Positions 1-9,715 are shown, counted from the first letter of the stretch. The stretch: DNA of 17,678 bases from an uncultured Pseudomonas sp. (GCA_937863915.1 CALMID010000347.1:1-17678); one strand, 5' to 3'. Notes: generated by a model from the letters alone, not told the origin. Numbers and translations are program-made.

Positions 1-626
1 ACATCGATGGCGTCGGACTTCTTGTCCTGATACTCCACCTCGGCCTCGGCCAGCGCCGAGCCACAGTCGAAGCACCAGTTGACCGGCTTCAGACCCTTGA
101 ACACGAAGCCCTGCTTGACCATCTCGGCTAGCGCGCGGATTTCACCGGCCTCGTTGGCAAAGTCCATGGTCTTGTAGGGGTTGCTCCAGTCGCCCAGCAC
201 ACCCAGACGCATGAAGTCGGCCTTCTGCCCTTCGACCTGCTCGGCGGCATAGGCGCGGCACAGTTCGCGGGTCTTGTCGGCCGGCAGATGCTTGCCATGG
301 GTCACTTCGACCTTGTGCTCGATCGGCAGGCCGTGGCAGTCCCAGCCCGGCACATAGGGCGCATCGAAGCCGGACAGGGTCTTGGAGCGGACAATGATGT
401 CCTTGATGATCTTGTTGACCGCGTGACCGATGTGGATGTTGCCGTTGGCATAGGGCGGGCCGTCGTGCAGGACGAACTTCGGGCGACCCTCGCCAATCTG
501 CCGCAGCTTCTGGTACAGGCCCAGACTCTCCCAGCGCTTGAGGGCTTCCGGCTCGCGCTGTGGCAGGCCGGCCTTCATCGGGAACGCCGTTTCCGGCAGG
601 TTCAGGGTCGCTTTGTAATCGGTCAT
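1..626 (-). CDS. ileS: Isoleucyl-tRNA synthetase, N-terminal part (runs off window)
   Basis: Class I aminoacyl-tRNA synthetase that charges tRNA-Ile in the cytoplasm. The ATG at 624-626 opens a frame that stays open to the window edge, giving about 208 of the roughly 940 residues usual for the family. The class I signature [12 protein letters not shown] is at residues 57-68, with the HIGH ATP-binding motif at 65-68. It is followed by the conserved [14 protein letters not shown] segment and, near the edge, [19 protein letters not shown] at the start of the editing region. The KMSKS loop lies outside the window. The start is only 18 nt after the ribF stop, and the ribosome site is weak (GGACCTAAG), so cotranscription and perhaps coupling with ribF are likely. 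ribF-ileS is the usual order in pseudomonads, with lspA expected next. Confidence 0.97.
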   Translation of the reverse strand, partial: MTDYKATLNLPETAFPMKAGLPQREPEALKRWESLGLYQKLRQIGEGRPKFVLHDGPPYANGNIHIGHAVNKIIKDIIVRSKTLSGFDAPYVPGWDCHGLPIEHKVEVTHGKHLPADKTRELCRAYAAEQVEGQKADFMRLGVLGDWSNPYKTMDFANEAGEIRALAEMVKQGFVFKGLKPVNWCFDCGSALAEAEVEYQDKKSDAID

Positions 627-644
627 CTTAGGTCCGGCTCATGA

Positions 645-1580
645 TCAGGAATTGGCGCGCTGCCAATAGGCGCGGGCACTGGCGATATCGGCATCAATCG
701 CCGCTTTGAGAGCCTCCAGCGAGGCAAAGCGCTGCTCATCCCGCAGCTTCTGGTGGAAGACCACCGTCAACCGGCGACCATAGAGGTCACCGGCAAAATC
801 CAGCAAATGCACTTCCAGATGCGCGCGGCCATCACCGGCCACCGTCGGGCGCATGCCGATATTGGCCACGCCCGGCTGCACACGCCCATCCAGCTCGACG
901 CTGACCAGATACACCCCGTTGAGCGGAGCACGGCGGCGCTTGAGCTGCACATTGGCGGTGGGCGTGCCGAGCTGACGACCCAGCTTCTGGCCATGCAGAA
1001 CCCGCCCGCTGATGCTGAACGGACGCCCCAGCAACTGCTCGACCAAGGCAAAGTCGGCTACCTGCGCGGCATTGCGCACCCGCGTGCTACTAACCCGTTC
1101 GCCGTCCAGCTCGATGGTGATGGCATCCTCGACGCTAAAACCGAACTGCTTGCCGGCCTGTTCCAGGAACGGGAAGTCACCCGCGCGGTCGCAGCCAAAA
1201 CGGAAGTCATCGCCGACCTCCAGATGCTGCACGCCCAGGCCATCGACCAGCACGGTACGCACAAAGTCGGCTGCCGACAGTTCACGCAGACGGCGATTGA
1301 AGGCCAGGCACAGCACCCGGTCGACGCCGGCAGCCGCCAACAGCTCGAGCTTGTCGCGCAGCCGCGAAAGGCGCACCGGCGCATTGTCAGGAGCAAAGAA
1401 TTCGCGCGGCTGCGGCTCGAAAATCACCACGCAACTGGGCAGTTGCAGCTCGGCAGCGCGCTCGCGCAGACGCTGCAAAATAGCCTGATGCCCACGGTGC
1501 ACCCCATCGAAATTACCGATGGTGGCGACACAGCCGCGGAGTGCGGGCTTCAGATTGTGCAAACCTCTGACCAGCTGCAT
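645..1580 (-). CDS. ribF: Bifunctional riboflavin kinase / FAD synthetase
   Basis: Converts riboflavin to FMN and then to FAD, using ATP at each step. The 311-residue length is normal for the family. The N-terminal FAD synthetase (nucleotidyltransferase) half carries GNFDGVHRGHQ at residues 22-32, FEPQP at 54-58, GDDFRFG at 123-129 and SSTRVR at 164-169. The C-terminal riboflavin kinase half starts near residue 185 and has GRVLHGQKLGRQLGTPTANV at 192-211 and NGVYLV at 221-226. The ATG at 1578-1580 has only a weak ribosome site (AAGTAG), but its N-terminus aligns with the family. It lies 69 nt after murJ and 18 nt before ileS on the same strand. The product supplies FAD, the cofactor the photolyase at 9895-11454 should need, although no direct link is implied. 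Confidence 0.97.
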   Translation of the reverse strand: MQLVRGLHNLKPALRGCVATIGNFDGVHRGHQAILQRLRERAAELQLPSCVVIFEPQPREFFAPDNAPVRLSRLRDKLELLAAAGVDRVLCLAFNRRLRELSAADFVRTVLVDGLGVQHLEVGDDFRFGCDRAGDFPFLEQAGKQFGFSVEDAITIELDGERVSSTRVRNAAQVADFALVEQLLGRPFSISGRVLHGQKLGRQLGTPTANVQLKRRRAPLNGVYLVSVELDGRVQPGVANIGMRPTVAGDGRAHLEVHLLDFAGDLYGRRLTVVFHQKLRDEQRFASLEALKAAIDADIASARAYWQRANS

Positions 1581-1608
1581 ATCAGGCTACTTGCTTAAAA
1601 AGTGGTCG

Positions 1609-1635
1609 ATTATACCCACAGCCACGCACCGACAA
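1609..1635 (-). promoter_or_regulatory. Candidate sigma70 promoter for ribF-ileS
   Basis: On the minus strand a perfect TATAAT (1609-1614) is preceded after 15 nt by TTGTCG (1630-1635), which matches TTGACA at 4 of 6 positions. The spacer is shorter than the ideal 17 nt. Transcription would start near 1602, about 22 nt before the ribF ATG, so ribF-ileS may be transcribed apart from murJ. This rests on motif reading only. Confidence 0.5.
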
Positions 1636-1649
1636 CAGGCGCGCGACCA

Positions 1650-3194
1650 TCACGATACCGCGCGCCGGGCAAAGTCGCGGGGACGAAAACCCAGGGCGAA
1701 CAGTACGGCGAAATAACTACCAGCACCGGCAACCACCAGAACGCCCAGCCAGAGCATGCGCTGCGGCATGCCACCCAGCTCCCAGGCCGGTACATAGCGC
1801 ATGCCCAACAACAGCACGCCAACCATCACCGCCAGCGCCAGCAGCAGCTTGAAAAAGAATACGGGCCAGCCTGCCTGCGCCTGATACAGCCGCTGGCGCC
1901 GCAGCTGCCAGAACAACAGCCCGGCATTCAGGCAGGCCGCCAGGCTGATCGACAGCGCCAGGCCGGCATGAGCCAGCGGAATCACGAAGAGAAACAGCAG
2001 ATTCATCAGCTGTGTCGCCGCCAGACTGAAAATGGCGATACGCACCGGCGTCTTGATGTTCTGCCGGGCATAGAAGCCAGGCGCCAGCACCTTGACCAGA
2101 ATGATCCCGACCAGACCGACGGCGTAGGCCACCAGCGCCCGACAGGTCATGTCGGCATCCAGTGCGGTGAAGGCGCCGTACTGGAACAGGGTCACCACCA
2201 GCGGCTTGGCCAGCACGATCAGCGCCAGAGAGGCCGGCAGCGCCAACAACAGACAGAGCCGCAGCCCCCAGTCGAGCAGCTGCGAATAGCTGGTGCGGTC
2301 ATCCAGAGCATGGGTGCGCGCCAGCGATGGCAGCAGAATGGTACCCAGTGCCACGCCCAGCACACCGGCCGGCAACTCCATCAGGCGATCGGCGTAATAC
2401 ATCCAGGACACCGAGCCAGCCACCAGAAAGGAGGCAAAGATGGTGTTGAGGATGAGCGAGATCTGACTGACCGACACCCCGAGAATCGCCGGCCCCATCT
2501 GTTTCATCACCCGCCACACACCGCTGTCGCGCAGATTCAGGCGCGGCAGGACCAGCATGCCGATCTTCTTCAGCGCGGGCAGCTGGAAAACGAACTGCAG
2601 CAGCCCCCCCACCAGCACCGCCCAGCCCAGCGCCATCACCGGCGGCTCGAAGTACGGCACCAGAAACAGGGCAAAACCGATCATGCTGACATTCAGCAAC
2701 GTCGGCACGAAGGCCGGCACCGAGAAGCGGTTCCAGGTATTGAGAATGGCCCCCGCCAGAGAAGCCAGGGAAATCAGCAAAATATAAGGAAAGGTCACCC
2801 GCAACAGATCGGTGGTCAGGGCGAACTTCTCAGGGTCGGCAGAAAAACCCGGCGCCGTCGCCCAGATAATGGCCGGCGCAGCCAGAATGCCGACCAGGGT
2901 CACCAGTGCCAGCACCAGGGTCAGCAGGCCCGCTATATAAGCAATGAAGGTACGCGTCGCCTCCTCGCCCTGCTGCGCCTTGTATTCGGCCAGAATCGGC
3001 ACAAAGGCTTGGGAAAATGCACCTTCGGCGAAAATCCGCCGCAGCAGGTTAGGCAGCTTGAATGCCACGAAAAAGGCGTCGGTCGCCATGCCGGCACCGA
3101 AGGCACGCGCCACGATGGTGTCACGCACAAAGCCCAGCACGCGCGACAAAAGAGTCATTGAGCTGACAGCCGCCAGCGATTTCAGCAGATTCAT
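1650..3194 (-). CDS. murJ: Lipid II flippase MurJ (MviN)
   Basis: Integral inner-membrane protein of the MOP superfamily that flips the peptidoglycan precursor lipid II to the periplasm. The 514 residues are hydrophobic throughout, consistent with the 14 transmembrane helices of the family. With the ATG at 3192-3194 ([12 protein letters not shown]), the key charged residues fall exactly at the E. coli MurJ numbers as I know them: R18, R24, D39, R52 and R270 (in YADRLMELP). This supports the chosen start. A GTG at 3219-3221 would add nine residues and has a slightly better ribosome site (AAAGG), so it cannot be excluded. The gene is divergent from rpsT and is followed by ribF-ileS on the same strand, the usual pseudomonad order. 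Confidence 0.96.
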   Translation of the reverse strand: MNLLKSLAAVSSMTLLSRVLGFVRDTIVARAFGAGMATDAFFVAFKLPNLLRRIFAEGAFSQAFVPILAEYKAQQGEEATRTFIAYIAGLLTLVLALVTLVGILAAPAIIWATAPGFSADPEKFALTTDLLRVTFPYILLISLASLAGAILNTWNRFSVPAFVPTLLNVSMIGFALFLVPYFEPPVMALGWAVLVGGLLQFVFQLPALKKIGMLVLPRLNLRDSGVWRVMKQMGPAILGVSVSQISLILNTIFASFLVAGSVSWMYYADRLMELPAGVLGVALGTILLPSLARTHALDDRTSYSQLLDWGLRLCLLLALPASLALIVLAKPLVVTLFQYGAFTALDADMTCRALVAYAVGLVGIILVKVLAPGFYARQNIKTPVRIAIFSLAATQLMNLLFLFVIPLAHAGLALSISLAACLNAGLLFWQLRRQRLYQAQAGWPVFFFKLLLALAVMVGVLLLGMRYVPAWELGGMPQRMLWLGVLVVAGAGSYFAVLFALGFRPRDFARRAVS

Positions 3195-3326
3195 TGGGCC
3201 TGACCGGATAGAATGCGCCACCGCGGTGACCTTTCATCTGCCCACAGGCAGCGCCACCGCTTGCAAAGACGGCGAGTTTAGCCGGGCAGCCGCTGGTCAG
3301 GCCAGCAAACGCCGTTGCTAATTCGC

Positions 3327-3355
3327 TTGACACTACCCAACCGCAAGGGAATAAT
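3327..3355 (+). promoter_or_regulatory. Strong sigma70 promoter of rpsT
   Basis: TTGACA (3327-3332, perfect) and AATAAT (3350-3355, 5 of 6) are separated by an optimal 17-nt spacer. The predicted start near 3362 gives a leader of about 43 nt before the rpsT GTG. Such a strong promoter fits a ribosomal protein gene. The rest of the 210-nt region divergent to murJ shows no clear murJ promoter. Confidence 0.8.
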
Positions 3356-3404
3356 TCGCGACCTTAATTTGTTCGCTATTCCCAAGATTTTGAGGAGCTC
3401 GACG

Positions 3405-3677
3405 GTGGCCAACTCACCTTCCGCCAAAAAACGCGCCAAACAGGCTGAGAAGCGTCGCAGCCACAACGCCAGCCTGCGCTCCATGGTGCGCACCTACATC
3501 AAGAACGTTGTCAAAGCGATCGACGCTAAAGACCTGGAAAAAGCTCAGAGCGCTTACACTCTGGCCGTTCCGGTTATCGACCGCATGGCTGACAAAGGCA
3601 TCATCGACAAGAACAAGGCTGCTCGTCACAAGAGCCGCCTGAACGCTCACATCAAGGCAATGGCTACCGCCGCCTGA
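3405..3677 (+). CDS. rpsT: 30S ribosomal protein S20
   Basis: Primary 16S rRNA-binding protein of the small subunit. The mature sequence starts [20 protein letters not shown], a typical lysine/arginine-rich S20 N-terminus, and the 90-residue length is normal. The start is a GTG at 3405-3407, chosen because GAGGAG (3392-3397) lies 7 nt upstream and because S20 proteins begin at this residue. An in-frame ATG at 3315 would add 30 residues of non-S20 sequence and lies upstream of the promoter, so it is rejected. E. coli rpsT also uses a non-ATG start (TTG) and is autoregulated in translation, so the weak start codon may serve the same purpose here. That is inference. The gene is monocistronic, with its own promoter and terminator. 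Confidence 0.97.
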   Translation: MANSPSAKKRAKQAEKRRSHNASLRSMVRTYIKNVVKAIDAKDLEKAQSAYTLAVPVIDRMADKGIIDKNKAARHKSRLNAHIKAMATAA

Positions 3678-3690
3678 TGCGATGATGCAG

Positions 3691-3719
3691 AAAAAACCGG
3701 CTCTTGAGCCGGTTTTTTT
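3691..3719. terminator. Bidirectional intrinsic terminator between rpsT and creA
   Basis: The self-complementary core CCGGCTCTTGAGCCGG (3697-3712) is flanked by A6 on the left and T7 on the right, so it reads as a rho-independent terminator from both sides. It lies 13 nt after the rpsT stop and 27 nt after the convergent creA stop. Confidence 0.9.
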
Positions 3720-3746
3720 GTGCCTGCAGGAAAACCTCGGACGCTC

Positions 3747-4205
3747 TCAGCGCGCCCAGGGCAGAATCGGAATCGCAGTCACCGCATTTTGCGGACTCCC
3801 CTCGATCACCCGGTCGCTGTAGACCAGATAGACCAGGGTATTGCGCTTCTGATCGAAGAACCGCACCACCTGCATGGTCTTGAACACCAGCGAAGTGCGC
3901 TCCTTGAACACCTCCTCGCCATCCTTGAGCTGACCGACAAAACGCACCGGCCCGACCTGGCGACAGGCGATAGACGCCTCGGCACGATCCTCAGCCAGCC
4001 CAAAGCCACCCTTGACCCCACCCGTTTTGGCACGCGACAGATAACAGGTCACGCCTTCGACCTTGGGATCATCAAACGCCTCGACCACGATCTTGTCGTT
4101 AGGCCCCACCCACTTGAACACGGTCGAGACCTCGCCAATCGATTCGGCAGAGGCCATCACAGGCAACAGACTGAGCGCCAGCACGGCGCAACGAACACTG
4201 AACAC
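3747..4205 (-). CDS. creA: CreA family periplasmic protein
   Basis: Small conserved exported protein of the CreA family, whose molecular function is unknown. The GTG at 4203-4205 is chosen because AAGGAG lies 6 nt upstream (complement of 4212-4217). It gives 152 residues, as usual for the family, and starts directly with a signal peptide (hydrophobic stretch ending VMASA, cleavage predicted after residue 20). A longer frame back to 4295 would bury the signal peptide. The mature protein has two cysteines, C54 (GVTCYLS) and C81 (SIACRQVG), which could form a disulfide. Conserved family stretches such as LVYLVYSDR and [13 protein letters not shown] are seen. It lies 105 nt downstream of proB on the same strand and converges on rpsT. 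Confidence 0.88.
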   Translation of the reverse strand: MFSVRCAVLALSLLPVMASAESIGEVSTVFKWVGPNDKIVVEAFDDPKVEGVTCYLSRAKTGGVKGGFGLAEDRAEASIACRQVGPVRFVGQLKDGEEVFKERTSLVFKTMQVVRFFDQKRNTLVYLVYSDRVIEGSPQNAVTAIPILPWAR

Positions 4206-4310
4206 AGGCTTCTCCTTGCAGAACCATTCCGCACAGAGAGTCACCCAGCCAGACAGAGAAGGCAATGGCGCAGCCAGAGAATACCGCCGCACCATGCAGA
4301 AGGTCAGGCG

Positions 4311-5429
4311 CTAGACCAGCACCAGATTGTCGCGATGCACCAGCTCCGGCTCATCGATATAGCCCAGCACCGCCTCGATGCGATCGGTCGGCAGACCGAC
4401 AATCTTTTGCGCCTCGGCCGCCGCATAGTTGGCCAACCCGCGCGCCACTTCCTGACCGTCCGGCCCCACACAGGCGACCATCTCCCCACGGCGGAAATTG
4501 CCCTCGACCGCGCGCACACCGACCGGCAGCAGACTCTTGCCATCCACGGTCAGCGCCTTCACCGCCCCCGCATCCAGGGTCAGGGTGCCGCGCATCTGCA
4601 GATGCCCGGCCAGCCACTGCTTGCGCGCCGCCAGCAGACCGCGCTCCGGCGACAGCAACGTACCCAGACGCTCACCCGCCTTGAGCCGATCCAGCACTCG
4701 CTCGATGCGCCCACCGACAATCATGGTGTAAGCCCCGGAGCGCGCCGCCAGACGCGCCGCACGCAGCTTGGTCTGCATGCCGCCACGACCGAGCGCACCG
4801 CCAGTACCGCCAGCGACGGCATCCAACGCCGGGTCATCGGCGCGCGCCTCGAAAATCAGCTGGGCATCGGGATTGTTGCGCGGATCGGCATCGAACATGC
4901 CGTCGCGATCGGTGAGGATCACCAGCAGGTCTGCCTCGACCAGGTTGGCCACCAGCGCCGCCAGGGTATCGTTGTCACCGAAGCGGATCTCATCGGTAGC
5001 GACCGTGTCGTTCTCGTTGATCACCGGGATGGCGCCAAGTTCGACCAGGGTACGCAGAGTGGTACGGGCATTCAGGTAGCGCTTGCGGTCGGAGAGGTCC
5101 TCGTGAGTCAGCAGAACCTGCGCGGTGTGCAGACCATGCTCGCCAAAACTGGACTCCCAGGCCTGTACCAGGCCCATCTGACCCACGGCAGCGGCGGCCT
5201 GCAACTCATGAATCGCACTCGGGCGGGCAGCCCAGCCGAGACGACTCATGCCCGCCGCCACCGCACCGGAAGACACCAGCACCAGCTCGACGCCGGCACG
5301 GCGCAGCGCCACCATCTGCTCGACCCACACCGCCATGGCGCCGCGATCCAGCCCACGACCATCGGCAGTCAGCAGCGCACTGCCAATCTTCACTACCCAG
5401 CGCTGCGCGCCAGTCACCTTATCCCGCAT
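4311..5429 (-). CDS. proB: Glutamate 5-kinase
   Basis: Phosphorylates glutamate to gamma-glutamyl phosphate, the first and proline-inhibited step of proline synthesis. The ATG at 5427-5429 gives 372 residues starting [20 protein letters not shown], the typical pseudomonad start. A TTG three codons upstream is less likely. The amino acid kinase domain spans about residues 8-260, with K14, the [11 protein letters not shown] loop (51-61), INENDT (137-142), GDND (151-154), TDRDG (173-177) and GGMQTK (216-221). A C-terminal PUA domain (about 275-355) follows, as in long-form ProB proteins. GAAGAG lies just upstream of the start. The gene follows obg after 80 nt that contain a GC-rich inverted repeat. 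The second proline gene, proA, is not in the window. Confidence 0.97.
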   Translation of the reverse strand: MRDKVTGAQRWVVKIGSALLTADGRGLDRGAMAVWVEQMVALRRAGVELVLVSSGAVAAGMSRLGWAARPSAIHELQAAAAVGQMGLVQAWESSFGEHGLHTAQVLLTHEDLSDRKRYLNARTTLRTLVELGAIPVINENDTVATDEIRFGDNDTLAALVANLVEADLLVILTDRDGMFDADPRNNPDAQLIFEARADDPALDAVAGGTGGALGRGGMQTKLRAARLAARSGAYTMIVGGRIERVLDRLKAGERLGTLLSPERGLLAARKQWLAGHLQMRGTLTLDAGAVKALTVDGKSLLPVGVRAVEGNFRRGEMVACVGPDGQEVARGLANYAAAEAQKIVGLPTDRIEAVLGYIDEPELVHRDNLVLV

Positions 5430-5453
5430 GCTCTTCAACCTTAGCCGCCGCCC

Positions 5454-5490
5454 GTGCGGCGCTCAGACAAGCGGCGCCGGCGCGCCGCAC
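5454..5490. repeat. GC-rich inverted repeat between obg and proB
   Basis: A perfect 9-bp inverted repeat (GTGCGGCGC at 5454-5462, GCGCCGCAC at 5482-5490) encloses a 19-nt loop that is itself partly self-complementary. There is no T tract, so it is not a classical intrinsic terminator. It could be an mRNA processing or stability element that sets proB expression relative to obg. Confidence 0.5.
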
Positions 5491-5509
5491 CTCAGCCAGT
5501 ATTCAGCCA

Positions 5510-7124
<1,615 letters not shown>

Positions 7125-7147
7125 GAGTCAATTCTCCTGAAAAAGAA

Positions 7148-7459
7148 TTAGGCCTGGATGCCGGTGATTTTAACTTCGGTGTACCACTGACGGTGGCCCT
7201 GACGCTTCATGTGGTGCTTACGACGGCGGAACTTGATGATGGTCACTTTGTCGTGGCGGCCTTGAGCGATCACTTCGGCAGTCACTTTGGCGCCAGCAAC
7301 AACCGGAGCACCGATTTTAACGTCGTCACCGCTGGCAACCAGCAGAACGCGATCGAAAGTCACGGCTTCGCCAGTGGCGATATCCAGCTTTTCGATCTTG
7401 AGGAATTCGCCTTCAGCGACTTTGTATTGCTTGCCGCCGGTAACAATTACTGCGTACAT
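7148..7459 (-). CDS. rplU: 50S ribosomal protein L21
   Basis: 23S rRNA-binding protein of the large subunit. The 103-residue protein starts [14 protein letters not shown], the standard L21 N-terminus, and ends with the basic [15 protein letters not shown] stretch followed by TEVKITGI. The start at 7457-7459 is set by homology and by GGAG 8 nt upstream (complement of 7468-7471 region). The longer frame to 7621 lacks family sequence and runs back to the -35 region of the predicted promoter, so it is rejected. It is the first gene of rplU-rpmA and divergent from ispB. Confidence 0.98.
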   Translation of the reverse strand: MYAVIVTGGKQYKVAEGEFLKIEKLDIATGEAVTFDRVLLVASGDDVKIGAPVVAGAKVTAEVIAQGRHDKVTIIKFRRRKHHMKRQGHRQWYTEVKITGIQA

Positions 7460-7592
7460 GGATGTATCTCCGTTAAGCCTGCTCACCCGGCTCTTTATAA
7501 GAAGAGGTATTGGCCGGCATGGCTGCCCGGGGCCGGAGGGCTCCGAGGCAATTGCGTAAGTCAGGGATTGCCCTGGGAAGTTCGGGGTCGCG

Positions 7593-7621
7593 ATATTACG
7601 GAAAAGCCGCCTGCAACGCAA
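7593..7621 (-). promoter_or_regulatory. Candidate rplU-rpmA promoter
   Basis: On the minus strand TTGCGT (7616-7621) and TAATAT (7593-7598) are separated by 17 nt. The -35 matches 3 of 6 and the -10 matches 4 of 6 positions. Transcription would start near 7586 and leave a leader of about 125 nt before rplU, with several possible hairpins. Confidence 0.45.
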
Positions 7622-7639
7622 GCCTGACCGGGCTTTACC

Positions 7640-7668
7640 TTGACACCTCCCCCCCTGCCACCTAGCAT
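7640..7668 (+). promoter_or_regulatory. Sigma70 promoter of ispB
   Basis: A perfect TTGACA (7640-7645) is followed after exactly 17 nt by TAGCAT (7663-7668, 4 of 6). Transcription would start about 25 nt before the ATG. The spacer contains a run of C. The -35 lies only 18 nt from the opposing rplU -35, so the two promoters are back to back. Confidence 0.7.
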
Positions 7669-7700
7669 GCCGCGCAACTTGAACGGAGTACCCGGCGTCG

Positions 7701-8669
7701 ATGCAACCCCAGGCCTTTTATCGCGTAGTGGCAGATGATTTTACCGCCGTTGACGGCATCATCCGCAAACAGCTGGTATCCCGCGTGCCTCTGGTGGAAA
7801 AGATCGGCGACTACATCATCTCCGCTGGCGGCAAACGCCTGCGCCCGCTGCTGGTGCTGCTCGCCGGGCGCGCGCTGGGCAAGCAGGGCGACGACCTCAA
7901 CCTGCTGTCAGCCACCATCGAATTCCTGCACACCGCGACCCTACTGCATGACGACGTGGTCGACATGTCAGGCATGCGCCGCGGTCGCGCTACCGCAAAC
8001 GCCCAGTGGGGCAACGCGCCCAGCGTGCTGGTTGGTGATTTCCTCTATTCCCGCGCCTTCGAGATGATGGTCGAGCTTGGCTCCATGCCGGTCATGCAGA
8101 TTCTCTCCCAGGCCACCCGGGTGATTGCCGAAGGCGAAGTCCTGCAGCTGTCCAAGGTACGCGACGCCAGCACCACCGAAGAGACCTACATGGAAGTCAT
8201 CCGCGGCAAGACCGCGATGCTCTTCGAGGCCTCGACCCACAGCGCCGCCGCCCTGTGTGAGGCCAGCGCCGAGCAGAAAGCCGCGCTACAGACCTTTGGC
8301 GACCACCTGGGCATTGCATTCCAGCTGGTCGACGACCTGCTCGACTACCGTGGCGATGCAACCACCCTCGGCAAGAACGTTGGCGACGACCTGGCCGAAG
8401 GCAAGCCGACCCTGCCACTGATCGTCACCATGCGCGACGGTACCGCCGAGCAGGCCGCACTGGTCCGCAAGGCCATCCAGCAAGGCGGCAGCCAGGATCT
8501 GGAAGGCATTCGCGCCGCGGTGGAAGCCGCCGGCGCGCTGGACTACACCGCCCGCCTGGCCCGCGACTACGCCGAGCGTGCCATCGACAGCCTGCAGGCC
8601 TTGCCGGACAACGAGTTCCGCGACGCGCTGATCGAACTGACCCGCTTCGCCGTCGCCCGTACGCACTAG
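7701..8669 (+). CDS. ispB: Long-chain polyprenyl diphosphate synthase (octaprenyl/solanesyl)
   Basis: Cytoplasmic trans-prenyltransferase that extends farnesyl diphosphate with isopentenyl units to make the ubiquinone side chain. The 322-residue length is normal. The first aspartate-rich motif is DDVVD (84-88) in [18 protein letters not shown] and the second is DDLLD (211-215) in [22 protein letters not shown] (43-51) is the substrate-binding motif before them. A small residue (A79) at position -5 from the first motif fits a long-chain product. Pseudomonads usually carry ubiquinone-9, so the product may be C45, but the sequence does not decide this. The start has GGAG 12 nt upstream, a rather long spacing. 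The gene is followed by an intrinsic terminator. Confidence 0.96.
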   Translation: MQPQAFYRVVADDFTAVDGIIRKQLVSRVPLVEKIGDYIISAGGKRLRPLLVLLAGRALGKQGDDLNLLSATIEFLHTATLLHDDVVDMSGMRRGRATANAQWGNAPSVLVGDFLYSRAFEMMVELGSMPVMQILSQATRVIAEGEVLQLSKVRDASTTEETYMEVIRGKTAMLFEASTHSAAALCEASAEQKAALQTFGDHLGIAFQLVDDLLDYRGDATTLGKNVGDDLAEGKPTLPLIVTMRDGTAEQAALVRKAIQQGGSQDLEGIRAAVEAAGALDYTARLARDYAERAIDSLQALPDNEFRDALIELTRFAVARTH

Positions 8670-8685
8670 AGCCAGCCAACCATGA

Positions 8686-8713
8686 AGAGCCCATCCACGC
8701 GATGGGCTTTTTC
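8686..8713 (+). terminator. Intrinsic terminator of ispB
   Basis: AGCCCATC (8688-8695), loop CACGC, GATGGGCT (8701-8708) forms a perfect 8-bp stem followed by a T run. It lies about 18 nt after the ispB TAG and insulates the PA4570-like gene. Confidence 0.88.
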
Positions 8714-8742
8714 TTGGCGCAAAGAAAAGTCCAATTGCGACT

Positions 8743-8770
8743 TGCTATTATTTGAATAGGAATTATTCTC
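8743..8770 (+). promoter_or_regulatory. Extended -10 promoter overlapped by a possible Fur box
   Basis: TGCTATTAT (8743-8751) reads as an extended -10 (TGn plus TATTAT, 5 of 6 to TATAAT), with no good -35 at the usual distance. The next 19 bp (8752-8770, TTGAATAGGAATTATTCTC) match the 19-bp Fur consensus at 11 of 19 positions. They contain the near-palindrome GAATAG/TTATTC and would cover the transcription start. This AT-rich patch stands out in GC-rich DNA. I recall that the P. aeruginosa counterpart (PA4570) is reported as iron-responsive, which agrees, but the match is modest. Confidence 0.45.
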
Positions 8771-8797
8771 GCCCAGGCCCAATCAAGGAGATGAGAC

Positions 8798-9037
8798 ATG
8801 ACCTATCTGATCGATGCCTGGCTGGATCGTCCCCACCCCTATCTGCGCATCCTCAACAGCGACACCGGCGAGGTCTGCGCCATGCTCCACGAAGAGGCAC
8901 TGGAGGAGCTGCGCGAGCAGGGTGAACTGGACGTGACTGACCTCAGTTGCACCGAACCGGGCCTGCTCAAGGAACTGGTGCGCAACCTGTTTCTGTACTG
9001 CTACGCCCGCGCCCTGCGTCCGACGCTGGAAGGCTGA
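8798..9037 (+). CDS. PA4570-like small conserved protein, function unknown
   Basis: A 79-residue acidic soluble protein starting MTYLIDAWLDRPHPYLRIL, recognised as the small protein found after ispB in pseudomonads (PA4570 in P. aeruginosa). No domain of known function, signal peptide or membrane segment is seen. Its two halves are a predicted beta-rich start (residues 1-30) and a helical part (EEALEELREQGELD and LLKELVRNLFLYCYARAL). It contains two cysteines, one in LSCTEPG and one in LYCYARAL. The ATG has an excellent ribosome site (AAGGAG, 7 nt spacing). The gene is monocistronic, between the ispB terminator and a hairpin shared with fklB. Control by iron through Fur is suggested by the promoter. 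In P. aeruginosa a cytochrome c gene (PA4571) follows, but none is present here. Confidence 0.85.
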   Translation: MTYLIDAWLDRPHPYLRILNSDTGEVCAMLHEEALEELREQGELDVTDLSCTEPGLLKELVRNLFLYCYARALRPTLEG

Positions 9038-9044
9038 AACGACA

Positions 9045-9066
9045 ACGGGGCGCCTTGGCGCCCCGT
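9045..9066. terminator. Hairpin between convergent PA4570-like gene and fklB
   Basis: ACGGGGCGCC (9045-9054), loop TT, GGCGCCCCGT (9057-9066) is a perfect 10-bp inverted repeat in the 48-nt gap between two convergent genes. There is no strong T tract on either side (CGTCGTG on plus, TTGTCGTTTC on minus). It may act as a weak bidirectional terminator or protect mRNA 3' ends. Confidence 0.6.
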
Positions 9067-9085
9067 CGTGCACAACACCCGCGAC

Positions 9086-9715
9086 TTACAGGATATCGAG
9101 CAGCTCGACATCGAACACCAGCACGCTGTGCGGCGGAATGCTGCCAACGGCCTGAGCGCCATAGGCCAGCTCGCTCGGCACGTGCAGGCGCCACTTGCTG
9201 CCGGTCCCCATCAGCTGCAGGGCCTCGACCCAGCCCGGGATCACGCCGCCAACCGGGAACTCGGCCGGCTGGCCGCGCTCGTAGGAGCTGTCGAACACGG
9301 TGCCGTCGATCAGAGTGCCATGGTAGTGAGTGCGCACCTGGTCGTCGGCCGACGGCTTGGCGCCCTCGCCGGCTACCAGCACTTCGTACTGCAGACCCGA
9401 GGCGAGCACGGTCACGCCGTCACGCTTGGCGTTCTCGGCCAGGTACTCGCGACCGGCACCGGCAGCCGCTTCGGCTTTGGCAGCAGCTTCGGCCTGCATG
9501 ATTTCGCGGATCACGCGGAAGCTGGCGTTCAGTTGCTCGGAGGAAACCTGGCTTGGCTGATTGTTAAACGCATCGCGCAGGCCGGCCACGATGGCTTCCA
9601 GACTGGCGCCCGGCGGCGGGTTATCACGCAGTTGGTCGCCCAGCTGGCGGCCGATGCCATAGCTGACGCGACCCTCGTCGGTGGAAAGCTCGGTGGAAAG
9701 ATTCAGTTCGGACAT
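9086..9715 (-). CDS. fklB: FKBP-type peptidyl-prolyl isomerase (FklB/FKBP22-like)
   Basis: Catalyses cis-trans isomerisation of prolyl bonds in protein folding. The 209 residues match the two-domain FKBP22 layout: an N-terminal helical dimerisation part (about 1-100, starting with VSYGIGRQLGDQL) and a C-terminal FKBP domain (about 105-209). The FKBP domain shows YHGTLIDGTVFDSSYERG (131-148), VIPGWVEAL (158-166), ELAYG and the closing IPPHSVLVFDVELL. No signal peptide is seen, so it should act in the cytoplasm, unlike FkpA. An alanine-rich linker (EAAAKAEAAAGAG) joins the halves. The ATG at 9713-9715 has GGGAG 6 nt upstream. It lies 51 nt downstream of the DUF2256 gene on the same strand, with no convincing terminator between, so readthrough from the photolyase operon is possible. 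Confidence 0.93.
   Translation of the reverse strand: MSELNLSTELSTDEGRVSYGIGRQLGDQLRDNPPPGASLEAIVAGLRDAFNNQPSQVSSEQLNASFRVIREIMQAEAAAKAEAAAGAGREYLAENAKRDGVTVLASGLQYEVLVAGEGAKPSADDQVRTHYHGTLIDGTVFDSSYERGQPAEFPVGGVIPGWVEALQLMGTGSKWRLHVPSELAYGAQAVGSIPPHSVLVFDVELLDIL

Noticed and set aside
753..5444. Long plus-strand frames at 753-1598, 1602-3161 and 3720-5444
   Set aside because: They lie opposite ribF, murJ and creA/proB. The translations are rich in Gln, His and Arg with no family resemblance, as expected of antisense frames in GC-rich DNA.
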